Shown here: one piece after another, positions 54,451 through 64,000 of the stretch
Layout: each line of letters opens with the position of its first letter
How positions within the stretch are numbered: position 1 is the stretch's first letter
DNA from: Tuctoria greenei
Taxonomy: Eukaryota; Streptophyta; Magnoliopsida; Poales; Poaceae
Assembly (NCBI GenBank): GCA_036927565.1
Contig: JAYESD010000008.1
Coordinates: 111,708,279 to 111,772,278 of the forward strand
Direction of reading: 5' to 3'
Length of the DNA: 64,000 nt
Program-made: the position numbers and the translations under genes
Notes under the pieces: model-generated
Told to the model about the DNA's origin: nothing
The model's database searches: none
Seen by the model: only the letters and a program-made list of their open reading frames with translations

Positions 54451-56060
54451 TGCTTGACTCTTGATCGCTTGTCTTGGGACGAATTCAAGATCGAACTAGG
54501 CCAATTCCGATGCCCACTTTGCAATGTTCCCAATAGAGTTGGCGTTATGCAAGATTGCACGCAGTGGATAAGAGGTTACCACTCAAATCTTGTGAGCTTG
54601 GAAGTAGTGACAAAGCTTCTTAGAGGCAATAAGAACTGCGTAAAGCAGCTTATGCACCTCTAGGTACCGAGTCTTGGCGTCATGGAGTACTTCACTCATG
54701 AAGTATACTGGGCGTTGGACTGTCCGGACCCTCCCAGAGGGGTCCAGACCTTTTTTGGGGACCTTCCGGTTCTTGCTAGAGGAACCCGGAGCTTCCTCTG
54801 AAGTGACCCGGACCCTCCCGGAAGGATCTGGATCTTCTTGTTCAGCAACAGTAACTCCTTCATTTCAAGGAGGTTGATCCTCTGACTTCTCACCTTGAGG
54901 ATCCGGGTCTGGGGGCTGGGACCCAGACTCGCCTTCAGGTAGTTCCGGACCTTCCCGGAGGGATCTGGATTCCTGAACTGGAGATGGTTATGGTCTTTCC
55001 GCAACCAGGACCATGTTGACAACTTCGTCAATTCCTGAAACGTAAAGCAGAAGTGGCTCACCAGGATTCGGAGCTACCAAAGTTGGTAGAGTGGTGAGGA
55101 GCTGCTTTAGCTCTTGGAAAGCCTTTTCTGCTTCTTCAGACCATTGGAATGGTCCGGACTTCCTCAATAATTTGAAGAAGGGTAGCGCCCGTTCCGCCAG
55201 TCTTGAGATGAACCGACTGAGGGCAGCTAGACACCCAGTTAGCTTCTGGACATCCTTGATGCAAGCTAGTGGCCACATGTCTTCAATAGCTTTAATCTTC
55301 ACCGGATTCGCTTCTATTCCTCAGTGGTTCACCAAGAATCCAAGAAGCTTTCCGGAGCTAACCCCAAAGACACACTTGTCTGGGTTCAGCTTTGTGCGTG
55401 TGATTCGCAACTTGTCGAAGACAGCTTGCAAGGTGTCAAGAAATGACTCCTTGTTCTTGATCTTGATGACGATGTCATCGACGTACACTTCCACTACATC
55501 TCTAATGAGCTCTCCAACAGTTTGTACATAGCTCGCACAAACGTTGAAGCAGCGTTTTTGAGACCGAATGGCATGGCAGTGTAACAGTATAATCCATCTA
55601 TTGTGATGAAGGCGGTATGCTCTTCATCTTCCCTAGACATTCTGATTTGATGATACCCAGAATATGCGTCTAGGAAACACAGTAATTCACACTCGGTGGT
55701 GGAATCCACTATCTGATCTATTCTAGGTAGTGGAAATGGATCCTCTGGACATGCCTTATTCAGTGTTGTGTAGTTGATACACATCCGAAGCTTCCCGCCG
55801 GCCTTGGGTACAACGACTAGATTTGCTAGCCATTTTGGGTGAAAGACTTCCCAGATGAATCCAGCTTCGAGCAACATTTTCACTTCTTGACGTATGAAGT
55901 TCTGTCGCTCTATTTATTGCTTCCGAGGCTTCTGATGTACAGGTCGATCGTCAGGAAAAATATTCAGATTGTGCTCAATCACCTCCCTAGGGATCCTAGG
56001 CATTTGTGACGGTTGCCAGGCAAACACGTCGACATTAGCCCGAAGGAAAGTGATGAGCGC
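54451..56060 (-). pseudogene. Element D reverse transcriptase and first RNase H
   Basis: RT: MLLEAGFIWEVFHPKWLANLVVV, GGKLRMCINYTTLNKACPEDPFPLPRIDQIVD, FLDAYSGYHQIRMS, YTAMPFGLKNAASTFVRAM, then YVDD at 55474-55485. Connection and RNase H: KTKAIEDM-type text, GPFQWSEEAEKAFQELKQLLTTL, then a GRV-repeat linker (54720-54975) and VYFMSEVLHDAKTRYLEVHKLLYAV. Stops lie near 55320, 54860, 54630 and 54500. Confidence 0.85.
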
Positions 56061-56950
56061 GTGTTCCTATTTGTCGTTCAGGCCTCCCGATATACGGGTA
56101 GCCTGAGCAGCGTCGGAACCAATTTGGATGACTTTGACCAGAATGTTGGTGTCGCCGCTTGGTTGCACATGAGGTGCAGAAGTTGAGCCTCGATGACGAA
56201 TGCTCGGGGGCTTCAGAGCTTGCTCCTTTCCAGATTCTTCCTCATGCGCTGTAGCAAACGCGTGGAGTTCTTCCAGAGCAGTAACTCCGGCGGTGCGATC
56301 TCTGCAGATCCGGAGAACGCCTGAGGGTGTTGGCATCTTCAACACCATGTAGCCATAATGAGCAGCAGCCATGAATTTGTATAAAGTTGGTCTGCCCAAG
56401 ATGGCATTGAATGGCTAGTTGATATGTGCCACATCGAAGACCAACTTCTCAGTCCTGTAATTCTCCCGAGTTCCGAAGGTCACCGCGAGAGTAATGGCAC
56501 CGAGTGGAGTTATGGCTCCCGAACCTACTCCAGAGAAAGGTCGGGAGGGACGAAGATCTGAAGGTCGGAGCTGAAGCTTGACGAAGGCTTTGAAGTTTAT
56601 GAGGTTCAACCCCGAACCTCCGTCCACCATTACGTGGTGGAGCTGGATGTTGTTGATGGTCGGAGATACCATCAATGGAAGTTGGCTAGCTCCAATCATG
56701 TTCCGAGGGCAGTCCGAAGCATCAAAGGTGATGGCAGTATCCATCCGCTTCCGATGAGGCTCCGACCTGGCGGTGGGAGCTACAGGGGCCATGTCCCACC
56801 GCATTGTCTTGAGGACACGACGGGAAGTGAAGTCCCACAAACCACCAAAGACGGTGTTCATAGTCTTCCGATGCTCGTTGTCAGAGACGTCGGAGTCGTC
56901 GTCAATAGAGGTGTAAACAGCCTTCAAGACCTTTTTGGGGTCTTGAAATC
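56061..56950 (-). pseudogene. Element D protease region
   Basis: Frame open 56927-56415 then, after one stop (HIN-stop-PFNAILG), 56399-56067. The protease site is HHVMVDGGSGLNLINFKAF, then PSRPFSGVGSGAITPLG and FNAILGRPTLYKFMAAAHYG. The Asp of D-G-G-S is present, against VGGGA in C. Confidence 0.8.
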
Positions 56951-58481
56951 CTAACTCCTCTTCAGCTGGAGCTTCCTCGACTTTTTGTTTTCCTTCCCTT
57001 TGATGGAAAGGAGCTTCTTCCCGGCGTTTGTTGTAACGCTCGGCAAGGTTCCGGGCATCTCGGCAGTCTTCCAGGTTGTGCCTTTACGTCTTGTGTATGG
57101 GATATCACATCTTGGAGATGCCATCGCCTTCAGACGACGTCCGAGGTCGTTTCTCAGGGCGTGGCGCCCGGCCACCCAGAGCTGCGGTAGCAGCGGCAGT
57201 AGGTGTGTCGACCGATGGCTTCTTCTTGTCGTTGGACTTTTTCTTATTCTTGCCACTCCCAGAGGTAGTGGATTCACCCTTGGAGGATTTTTTGTTGGCC
57301 TCCGGAGGTGGTTGGGAGTGCATTTCACGGCCCTCTGCAGCCTTGGCGCACTTGTCTGCCAAGCTGAAGAGTTCCGTGACGCTGGTGACTTCCTTGGTCG
57401 CCAGATTCTCCAGCATTTTCTTGTCTCGAACGCCCTGTCTGAATGCTACAATAATAAAAGCGCTTGAGATAGAAGGAATGGTATTTCGTACCTGAGAGAA
57501 CCTCTTGATGAAAGATCGCAATGACTCTCCCCCTTTTTGCTTGATAGCAAAAAGATCCAGTTTTGTGCCTGGTCGGGTGTATGATCTCCCGAAATTGGCG
57601 GTGAACTATTGGCACAACTCCGCCCAACTGTTGATGGAGTCAGGCAGAAGGCTCATGAACCAAGACCTGGCGGTCCCAGTCAAAGCCACATGGAAGTAAT
57701 TGGCCATCACAGCCTCATTTCCTCCAGCCGCAAGGATAGCGGTGGAGCAGATTTGAAGAAATTCGGCGGGGTTAACAGTCCCGTCGAATTTCTCCGGCAA
57801 GTGAGGCCGGAACTTCTGCGGCCATCTGACCATGTGTAGGTGCATGGCCAAGGCAGAACAGCCTCCTCCTACTCCCTCAGGAGCAGGACTGTCCCGAGCC
57901 TCTCGCTTCTCGCGAGCACGCTCGATGTGGACGCGGTCGTCCTGTTGCTGGTAACGATGATCGAGCTCCGCCTGGAGGTCGTGAGTCGAAAGCCTTGTTA
58001 CCGTGTGAGTACATCGTGCCCCGGAAGGCAGCGATGTCGCCTGTTGAGATGCAGCACGCCTCCTGTGCTGCGAAGCTTGCGGACCAAGTCTACCCGACAA
58101 AGTCCGACGCTGCGATGGGGCCCGCCCCAAGGGGGGAGGACCTTGATTGCTGATGCCATCGGTTGTTGCTACAACTAGATGATCCACATCAGCTCTCCAC
58201 TGCTCCATTGCACCCTGGGGTGCTCTTGGAGACGGTGGACGTTGGAGAAGAGCACGCGCAGCAATAAGCGCGTGTTCGGGGTTGTTGTTCGTCGATGCAG
58301 TGATCGGTGCAGACACTCCATCTCGATGTCCAGGTTGATTCACCGGAGCGGATGGTGGCAGCGGTGGTATGACTCCTGCTGGGGCCACGGCATCTGCTGG
58401 CTACTGCATGTTGGAGGGATTGCCTCTAGCAGGTTGCTCAGCGTGGTTACCGTTGGATGATCCAGCAGTAGAATTCACCAT
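56951..58481 (-). pseudogene. Element D gag
   Basis: The start ATG is at 58481 (MVNSTAGSSNGNH), 22 bp inside the PBS region. An early TAG (about 58401) interrupts it, then the frame is open 58388-57606: PPLPPSAPVNQ, AMEQWRADVDHL and the gag signature LPEKFDGTVNPAEFLQI. A frameshift near 57610 is followed by VAFRQGVRDKKMLENLATKE and a Lys/Pro-rich tail with KNKKKSNDKKK. No canonical CCHC knuckle is recognised. Confidence 0.82.
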
Positions 58482-58499
58482 CTTTGAATCTCAGGTACC

Positions 58500-58517
58500 C
58501 CCTACCTGGCGCGCCAA
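58500..58517 (-). other. Element D primer binding site
   Basis: Minus strand TGGCGCGCCAGGTAGGGG, two bases from the 5' LTR end, same type as C. Confidence 0.82.
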
Positions 58518-58518
58518 A

Positions 58519-59424
58519 TGTCAGGGTCTGGTTCCAGCAATTCCCTCGATACTACCATTGGCAACCCGCAGAGTTTCTTAGTTTGGTTAGGGCGCGCGGA
58601 GATTCAGAACAAGATGGTGACTTGACATGCGGATTTACGTGGTTCGGGCCGCCTGAGCATAATACCCTACTCCACGGGTGTGTTGTTGTTGTATTGAGTT
58701 TATGAGAGAGTGAGACTGTGAGCCAGAGAGAGCCCCTTGAGCGCGTGGGTTCGCCTCTCGAGCCTCTCTCCAGTCTGCTAGCCAGTCTGGAAGAGTCTCC
58801 CCCGTGTATCGCTCAGCTAGTTCTTTTATAGTACAAGGGCTGACCGTTACATCGTTAGCCTGGCCCGACATGTGGCCCTGGCAGTTACTGATGTCTAATA
58901 CATAGTTTAATGTATTTAATTCCCCTTAATAGCGTGGTAACGCACCTTAAAGGTGGTGTTACTAGTATTAAGGATCCCCCGATCGTGTGTCATTAAGGTA
59001 GCATTAATGACACATAATCAGGTCTTGAAGCCTTTAATGTCCCTTGAAGGTCCGATCCATTGGAGGTCCACCAATATGCCTGCTGAGGTTGAAGGTCCGG
59101 CGGTTGGACGCGTGGCAGCTTCGGAGCTCACCGTCTTAGACGAGTAGATCCGGTGCCGTGGTACACGTGTCGGTAACGGAGCTTCCCTCTGTCGGGGGTT
59201 AGGTACGGGGGTGCCACTTAGGTATCCAGTCCAGAGCATTCTCATGTAGGGATTGTAGCTCCAGTTTTAGGATGCACGTGGCGGCACTGGGACTAACCAT
59301 ATGAGGGAGGCAGGTCCGGCTACGAGCAACACGTGGGGCCTTCTGAAATCTTCAACTCAGATAGATGGAGTTCCTTTGCACTCTTTGCAGTTCTAAGGGG
59401 TATCCGGTACGCAGGGTACCAACA
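58519..59424 (-). repeat. Element D 5' LTR
   Basis: 906 bp. Contains a minus-strand TATAAAA (58824-58830). G-box-like hexamers lie at 59109 (CGCGTG), 59164, 59275 and 59330 (CACGTG), at 55, 111 and 55 bp, a partly kept version of C's 55-bp array. Confidence 0.88.
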
Positions 59425-59429
59425 AGAGG
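59425..59429. repeat. Probable TSD of gypsy D, right copy (AGAGG)
   Basis: Compare ATAGG at 46527-46531. Confidence 0.55.
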
Positions 59430-59942
59430 GTTTTTGGACTAGTCTGTGTCAATATCGGACTTGTCCGATTTACATCATAATGATATCGGACTAGTCCGTT
59501 GTGTGATCGGACTTGTCCGATTTTGTGCAACTTGTGAAGTGTTTTGAGGACTAGTCCGCACTAGGGAGGACTAGTCCGATTCTAGTCAGAGAGATATCGG
59601 ACTAGTCCGTGGTGATATCGGACTTGTTTGATCTTGTGCAGAAAGATATCGGACTAGTCCGGTGTCGGTCGGACTAGTCCGATCCTGTATAGATTTGTGC
59701 AATATGTGTGTTTAATTGTGCTTGAGCTCTTAGGGTGTGTTTCCTTAACACACTCCATACATAATGATCTACTACACTTGTTTCTTGAGCTCTTTTCTGC
59801 ATTGCTCCTCATTCTCCTTTCTTTTTGGCACTTTGCTCAATTTCTCATTAGAACTTGTGCTCATCTCAACAAAGTGGTTAGAATCTCATTTGCTTGTCAT
59901 AAATCATCCAAAACCTACAAGGGATTCCTATATGCACTTTCA
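59425..59942 (-). repeat. Element E 3' LTR, right part (LTR start)
   Basis: On the minus strand the LTR starts TGAAAGTGCATATAGGAATC, directly after the PPT AAAAAGGGGGAGAT. Palindromes CGGACTAGTCCG lie at 59487, 59598, 59650 and 59670, with near copies between. Together with 45488-46531 the LTR is about 1.56 kb. Confidence 0.8.
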
Positions 59943-60411
59943 ATCTCCCCCTTTTTGGTGATTGATGACAACCAATTGAGATTTCACAAAATATGATAAA
60001 AAGTTGAGATTTTCGTAAAGTGTGCACATATGAGTCTAGAATACATCAAGCAATGAAAACATGATCCATATGTGCATTCTTTATGGTGGGATGCAGAACT
60101 AGGTGTATAGAAGCAATAGTCATGATGAGAATGACATAATTGACATCAACACATCAACAACAAGCATACATGTCATTCTTAGATCAAAATCACAGATTTC
60201 ATCAATTACTTCATAAGTAGTTCAAAACAGTGCATCACAGGACCATAAGTATCATAGGAGCATATTAAACGTTTTACAAACCATAAAATAGACAAAAGAC
60301 ATAAAAAGAAGCTCTCCTCGCATCCTACAGCTAAAACCTAAGACTCCCCCTCAATCTCTCCGCCTTTGGCATCAAGACACCAAAAAGAAGGAGAGGAGGG
60401 ACCTAAAGTCT
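59943..60411 (-). other. Element E 3' spacer with PPT
   Basis: The PPT at the LTR is 59943-59956 (minus AAAAAGGGGGAGAT). A second purine-rich tract lies at about 60344-60367 (minus GGCGGAGAGATTGAGGGGGA). Non-coding; repeated PPT-like tracts again fit a Sirevirus. Confidence 0.65.
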
Positions 60412-61958
60412 TCAAGTATCGCCGTCGGTCCTCTCATCGTCTTCATCTTCATCTTCATTCTCGGGCTGATGAGGAGGAGGAGGAGGAACAGAGCCACTCG
60501 AGCCCCCAATGCCAAAATAGGCAAGCTTGAAGGGATTCAAGGGCCCGAGCTCGATGTAATCAGAGTCGAAGTCATCAGAGATTACTGGAGATCTAATGGG
60601 CCCGATCTCTAGTTTTTGGCAAATCTGCTTCATGTTCTCCTTGACATATCTCATGTCATCCTTTCTTCTTTTGTTGAGCTTGTGGGCCTTCACCTCGGCC
60701 TTTTTGCAGGAGGCAAAAATAGCAGCCAGGTACTTGAAGATGCCACTTGGGGACCCCTTTTGAGGAGGAGCCCTAGTGGCAGGAGTAGCCCTAGCACCGG
60801 CACTGGCTCTTGCTGGGGCCTCAGGGCTGGAGGCCGGAGATGGAGCAGCTTGTACACTTGGCTTTTGATCCATCTGGGGCCTCAAGGGAAGGTGCTCCAC
60901 ATCCTTGACAAACTCTATGCCAGTGACCTTCTCAATCATGAACATCAGATAAGGAGCGTAGCCACATGACCTGTTGGGTGCGCAGGAGATTTTCACCATG
61001 TCATTCCAAATATAGTCACAGACATCAAATCTTTTGTCTTTGCTAATGACCTTCATCAAGGTCCTGAGATACCCCTGCACACTCCCAGCATCCCCATCCT
61101 TGGGGGCAATTATCTTTCTCAAGACCCCGTTCAACACCACAAAGAAAGGCTTCATATTCTTTGTAGAAGGGGGGTTAAACTTGGAGTTGGGCTCATGGAG
61201 GAACTTCATCCTGTCCTTCTCAATGACACCTATGTTGTGGATGATTACATTGTCATTGCTCGAGGTGTCAAGATGCAGCATCCTCGCAAATTTCTCATAA
61301 GTTGTGTTGTACTTGGATCCATGAGTCATCCAAGTCACACTTTCTTCCGCATCACTTGAGAAGTGGCAAGTAGCATAAAACTGGGCAATCACCTCATTAT
61401 TCCAATTGTTCCTGAAGGCGAAGAGGTCCCTCAATCCATGCCTTTCGACTGCCTCCACCACTTCAATAAACGGCGAGCAGCCCTTCTTCTCAAAATGCGC
61501 CCAATCGATCCATTGGGTGCGCACCACGAGTGTCTTCATTGGGAGGTATACAGACTTGTAGAAGCCTGCATGGAAGTTGCTCCAAAACCTCCATTGGCAG
61601 CTTGCTTTGGACGGCTGTAACAATCAACGTTTCTGAATTTGGCAGCCGTGTCACTGCCCTTCCCGTTGAATCTCTCCTCTACGGGGTCCCTAGCCCCTTC
61701 CCTTAGAGCTGACACCTTTAGAGGGCCAATCGGGCCCGTTGCAATTCCCTTGCCCTTGGTTTGGCGAGGGCCACCACCAGCTGAAGCCTTGGATGCTAGC
61801 TTCTTCGCAAGCACTTTCCTTCGAGCCTGGGGAGGAGAGGTAGCTGGCTTGGAGGGGCGTTCTTGGCGCTTCTTGCCAAGGCTTCTCGAGGACCAAAGCA
61901 CGGCTTCGTGGTCCATCTCGGCCTCGAAGTCGGAAACTTTATCGTGAGAGTTCGACAT
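60412..61958 (-). CDS. Element E extra ORF downstream of pol (plant transposon protein domain)
   Basis: Same strand as E's pol and in the position of the env-like gene of some Sireviruses. The ATG at 61958 opens MSNSHDKVSDFEAEMDHEAV, followed by a basic Lys/Arg/Ala-rich region to about 61640. A frameshift near 61625 joins it to the frame 61623-60412. That part carries LVVRTQWIDWAHFEKKGC, WNNEVIAQFYATCHFSSDAE and TWMTHGSKYNTTYEKFARML, typical of the domain called 'putative plant transposon protein'. A Pro/Ala-rich segment, a basic coil (KKAEVKAHKLNKRRKDD) and an acidic tail (DEDEDDERTDGDT) follow. I see no signal peptide or membrane segment, so envelope function is not supported. About 515 codons if joined. 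Confidence 0.72.
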
Positions 61959-62040
61959 GCCCTGAGAATGGATTGCACAAGGTATTGATGAGAATAGATG
62001 ACAAGGAATTGCATTGAGGGATTAATAAGTTAGGGTTGAG

Positions 62041-62690
62041 TTCAGAAAAATTGGACAAGTCCGGTGCATAGGCACGGACTAGTCTGGGTGACCGGAATTG
62101 TCCATGCATGGACCGGACTAGTCTGGTATTCATCCTCAAGAACCTTAACTATTAGACAAATGGAGTTGCTCAATGCAAAACTAACCTAACAGCAATGTAA
62201 TACATCAAGGACACTTGTATTAGGTGGCAGAAACTAGGCTATTCGATCAACAATGAAGAAAATGGAGATTTCTAGGGTTTGGGGGAAAATTTACCGAAAA
62301 ATCACTTGAATCTCGGAGAAGAGGGGGTTGAAGGGTGGACAAGTTTGTGGTCTTCAATCCCTAAGCGAAGGAGGTTCATTTCCACCGAAACTTGGAGATT
62401 TTTTATGGAGAAATCGTCGAATCGCCTTGGGGAGCTCGAGCATGGAGAGAGAAAGCTTGAGGCGAGTGTGGGGTGAGGGAGATTAGGGTTTGGCGGCGGC
62501 TAGGGTTATGGACACGAAAAATCAGACAAGTTCGAAAATGATCGGACTAGTCCGAACTTTTCCAAAGGCTATATCGGACTAGTCCGTGGTCTGCCGGACT
62601 AGTCCGGCCTAACCGGCGCTCTACGGGCTAGTCTGCATGGGTGGACTAGTCCGGGTAACCACGGACTAGTCCGTGGTCACCAGGGAAGAA
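62041..62690. repeat. Palindromic CGGACTAGTCCG cluster between pol and the extra ORF of E
   Basis: Units lie at about 62063-62130 (degenerate), 62543-62554, 62575-62586, 62595-62606 and inside a 20-bp perfect palindrome at 62658-62677. The same unit fills E's LTR. The short frame at 62279-62476 between the two clusters has no recognised domain. Confidence 0.75.
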
Positions 62691-62939
62691 ATGCCTAGCC
62701 CATTCGTATATATTCGAAAGTACTTATTTAGAAAATAGGGAGGCAAATCAAATCAAATAATTTTGATGAATATGATCAGTAAGCATACAACAATCAAGTA
62801 ATGATCATAATTCACCAAGATCTAGTAATTGACATAGTTTTTCGGAAAAATTGAGAGAGATGATTTTCACAATACAATCAATGAATTTTGAAGATAGCAT
62901 TCAGGTACACAAGATTTCAAGCCACACTCCGAGAATCAA

Positions 62940-64000
62940 GGATATTTAGTTCATTTCAGAGTTCGCAAAAGTGTTTTTCATCAAGTGGCTTGGTGAAAAT
63001 ATTGGCAAGTTGTTTTTCAGTGTTGACATGTGAAATGGCTATATCTCCCTTCATTGAATGGTCTCTCAAAAAGTGATGCCGGATGTCTATGTGTTTGGTC
63101 CTAGAGTGCTCAGTGGGATTATGGGCAATTTTAATGGCACTCTCATTATCACAAAGGAGTGGAATATGGTTCATATTGTAACCGTAATCCCTTAGAGTCT
63201 GTCGCATCCAAAGGAGTTGAGCACAACAACTCTCGGCTGTAACATACTCCGCTTCGGCTGTGGATAGGGCAATGGAGTTTTGTTTCTTGGAGGACCAAGA
63301 AACTAGGGATCTCCCTAGGAATTGGCATGTACCGGAGGTACTTCTTCTACCTACCTTGCATCCGGCATAATCTGCATCGGAATAGCCAATGAGATTGAAT
63401 TTGGAACCTTTGGGGTATCAAAGGCCTATGTTGGGTGTATGAACTAAATACCACAAGATTCTCTTAACGGTTGTCAAATGACAGTCTTTTGGGTTGGCTT
63501 GAAACCTTGCACAGAAGCATACACTCAACATAATGTCTGGCCTAGATGCACATAAGTAGAGTAAAGATCCAATCATGGAGCGATATACCTTTTGATCGAC
63601 GTTTGGTCCATCTTCATTGAGATCCAAGTGGCCATTTGTTGCCATGGGAGTCTTTATGGGCTTCGCCTTGTCCATTCCAAACTTCTTGAGTATGTCTTGA
63701 GTGTACTTAGTTTGGCTTATGAGCGTCCCTTCCTTTTGTTGCCTCACTTGGAATCTCAAGAAGTACTTTAGCTCTCCCATCATGGACATCTCAAACCTAT
63801 CTGTCATAATTTTACGGTGAGTAGCTCATAGGATGTCTTCTTGAGTAGTCGATGAAGATAAAGTCAATTTATGGCATGGCAAGCGGTGTTAACCGCTTCC
63901 GCCCAAAATCAATCCGAGATCTTGTACTCATCGAGCATTGTTCTTGCCATCTCTATGAGGGTTTGGTTCTTTCTTTCGACAATTCCGTTTTGTTGAGGGG
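62940..64000 (-). pseudogene. Element E pol: integrase joined to RT by deletion, then RNase H (partial)
   Basis: Read leftward from the window edge: the integrase end (PQQNGIVERKNQTLIEMARTML, a stop, FWAEAVNTACHAIN) passes near 63810 straight into late RT (TDRFEMSMMGELKYFLRFQV). The first half of RT, including YVDD, is missing. RNase H follows (YRSMIGSLLYLCASRPDIMLSVCFCARFQA; then CDNESAIKIAHNPTEHSRTKHIDIRHHFLRD and ANIFTKPLDE, ending near 62945). The motifs are of Sirevirus type. The 5' part of the element is outside the window. Confidence 0.85.

Larger units (their letters stand above)
46532..59424 (-). mobile_element. Element D: Tat-lineage Ty3/gypsy with antisense accessory gene
   Basis: 12.9 kb in minus orientation: 5' LTR 58519-59424, PBS, gag-pol 58481-52528, repeat spacer, accessory gene on the plus strand (47821-51246), PPT, 3' LTR 46532-47283. 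The organisation is the same as in C, and the domain sequences are clearly homologous. The LTR end (TGTTGGTACCCTGCGTACCGG) resembles C's, but most LTR text differs, so it is a related family. Fewer stops than C, though still defective. Inserted in E's 3' LTR. Confidence 0.9.

Overview
This window is intergenic or pericentromere-like DNA from a flowering plant, most likely a grass. The evidence is dense nesting of LTR retrotransposons (two Sirevirus-type Ty1/copia elements, other copia elements, and Tat-lineage Ty3/gypsy elements with a second RNase H), a Stowaway MITE, CACTA remnants, and an intron-containing WD40 pseudogene with plant splice sites. I see no intact host gene, rRNA, tRNA or CRISPR array. 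The species cannot be named from sequence alone.

Layout. (1) An old copia element 'A' (+ strand) enters at the left edge. It is interrupted by a complete Sirevirus-like copia 'B' (319-10472, TSD GAAGC), resumes at 10478 as a decayed pol, and reaches its own 3' LTR at 14226. That LTR is interrupted by gypsy 'C' (14324-27482) and resumes at 27488. (2) At 28.15-34.78 kb lie at least nine recognisable exons of a WD40-repeat gene, now a pseudogene. Its introns hold a small MITE-like element, a truncated gypsy 'F', a solo copia LTR and a Stowaway MITE. (3) From 35.76 to 43.01 kb a GC-rich sequence, possibly a DNA transposon with captured exons, is split by a young copia 'G' (36269-42554, minus strand, TSD TCCGC). 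(4) CACTA-like remnants (43.05-44.0 kb) and a truncated gypsy-type LTR (44.74-45.49 kb) follow. (5) From 45.49 kb to the right edge lies Sirevirus 'E' (minus strand). Its 3' LTR is split by gypsy 'D' (46532-59424, minus strand). To the right of the LTR are an extra ORF downstream of pol and an internally deleted pol that runs off the window.

How the parts work together. C and D are Tat-type gypsy elements: gag, protease, RT, RNase H, a second RNase H, integrase, then a spacer of about 71-bp repeats. Beyond the spacer, on the opposite strand, is a long accessory gene of about 1,070-1,115 codons converging on pol. In both copies it carries a 77-nt GT-AG intron at the same place and phase. Splicing joins a putative 'gypsy-type transposase' domain and a basic NLS-like patch to a long coiled coil. 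The LTRs of C carry CACGTG boxes at an exact 55-bp period, partly kept in D. This spliced antisense gene and the periodic LTR array are the most interesting features of the window.

Coding regions of every element carry stops or frameshifts. G (about 15 LTR substitutions by eye over 910 bp) and B are the least damaged; A and C are the most damaged.
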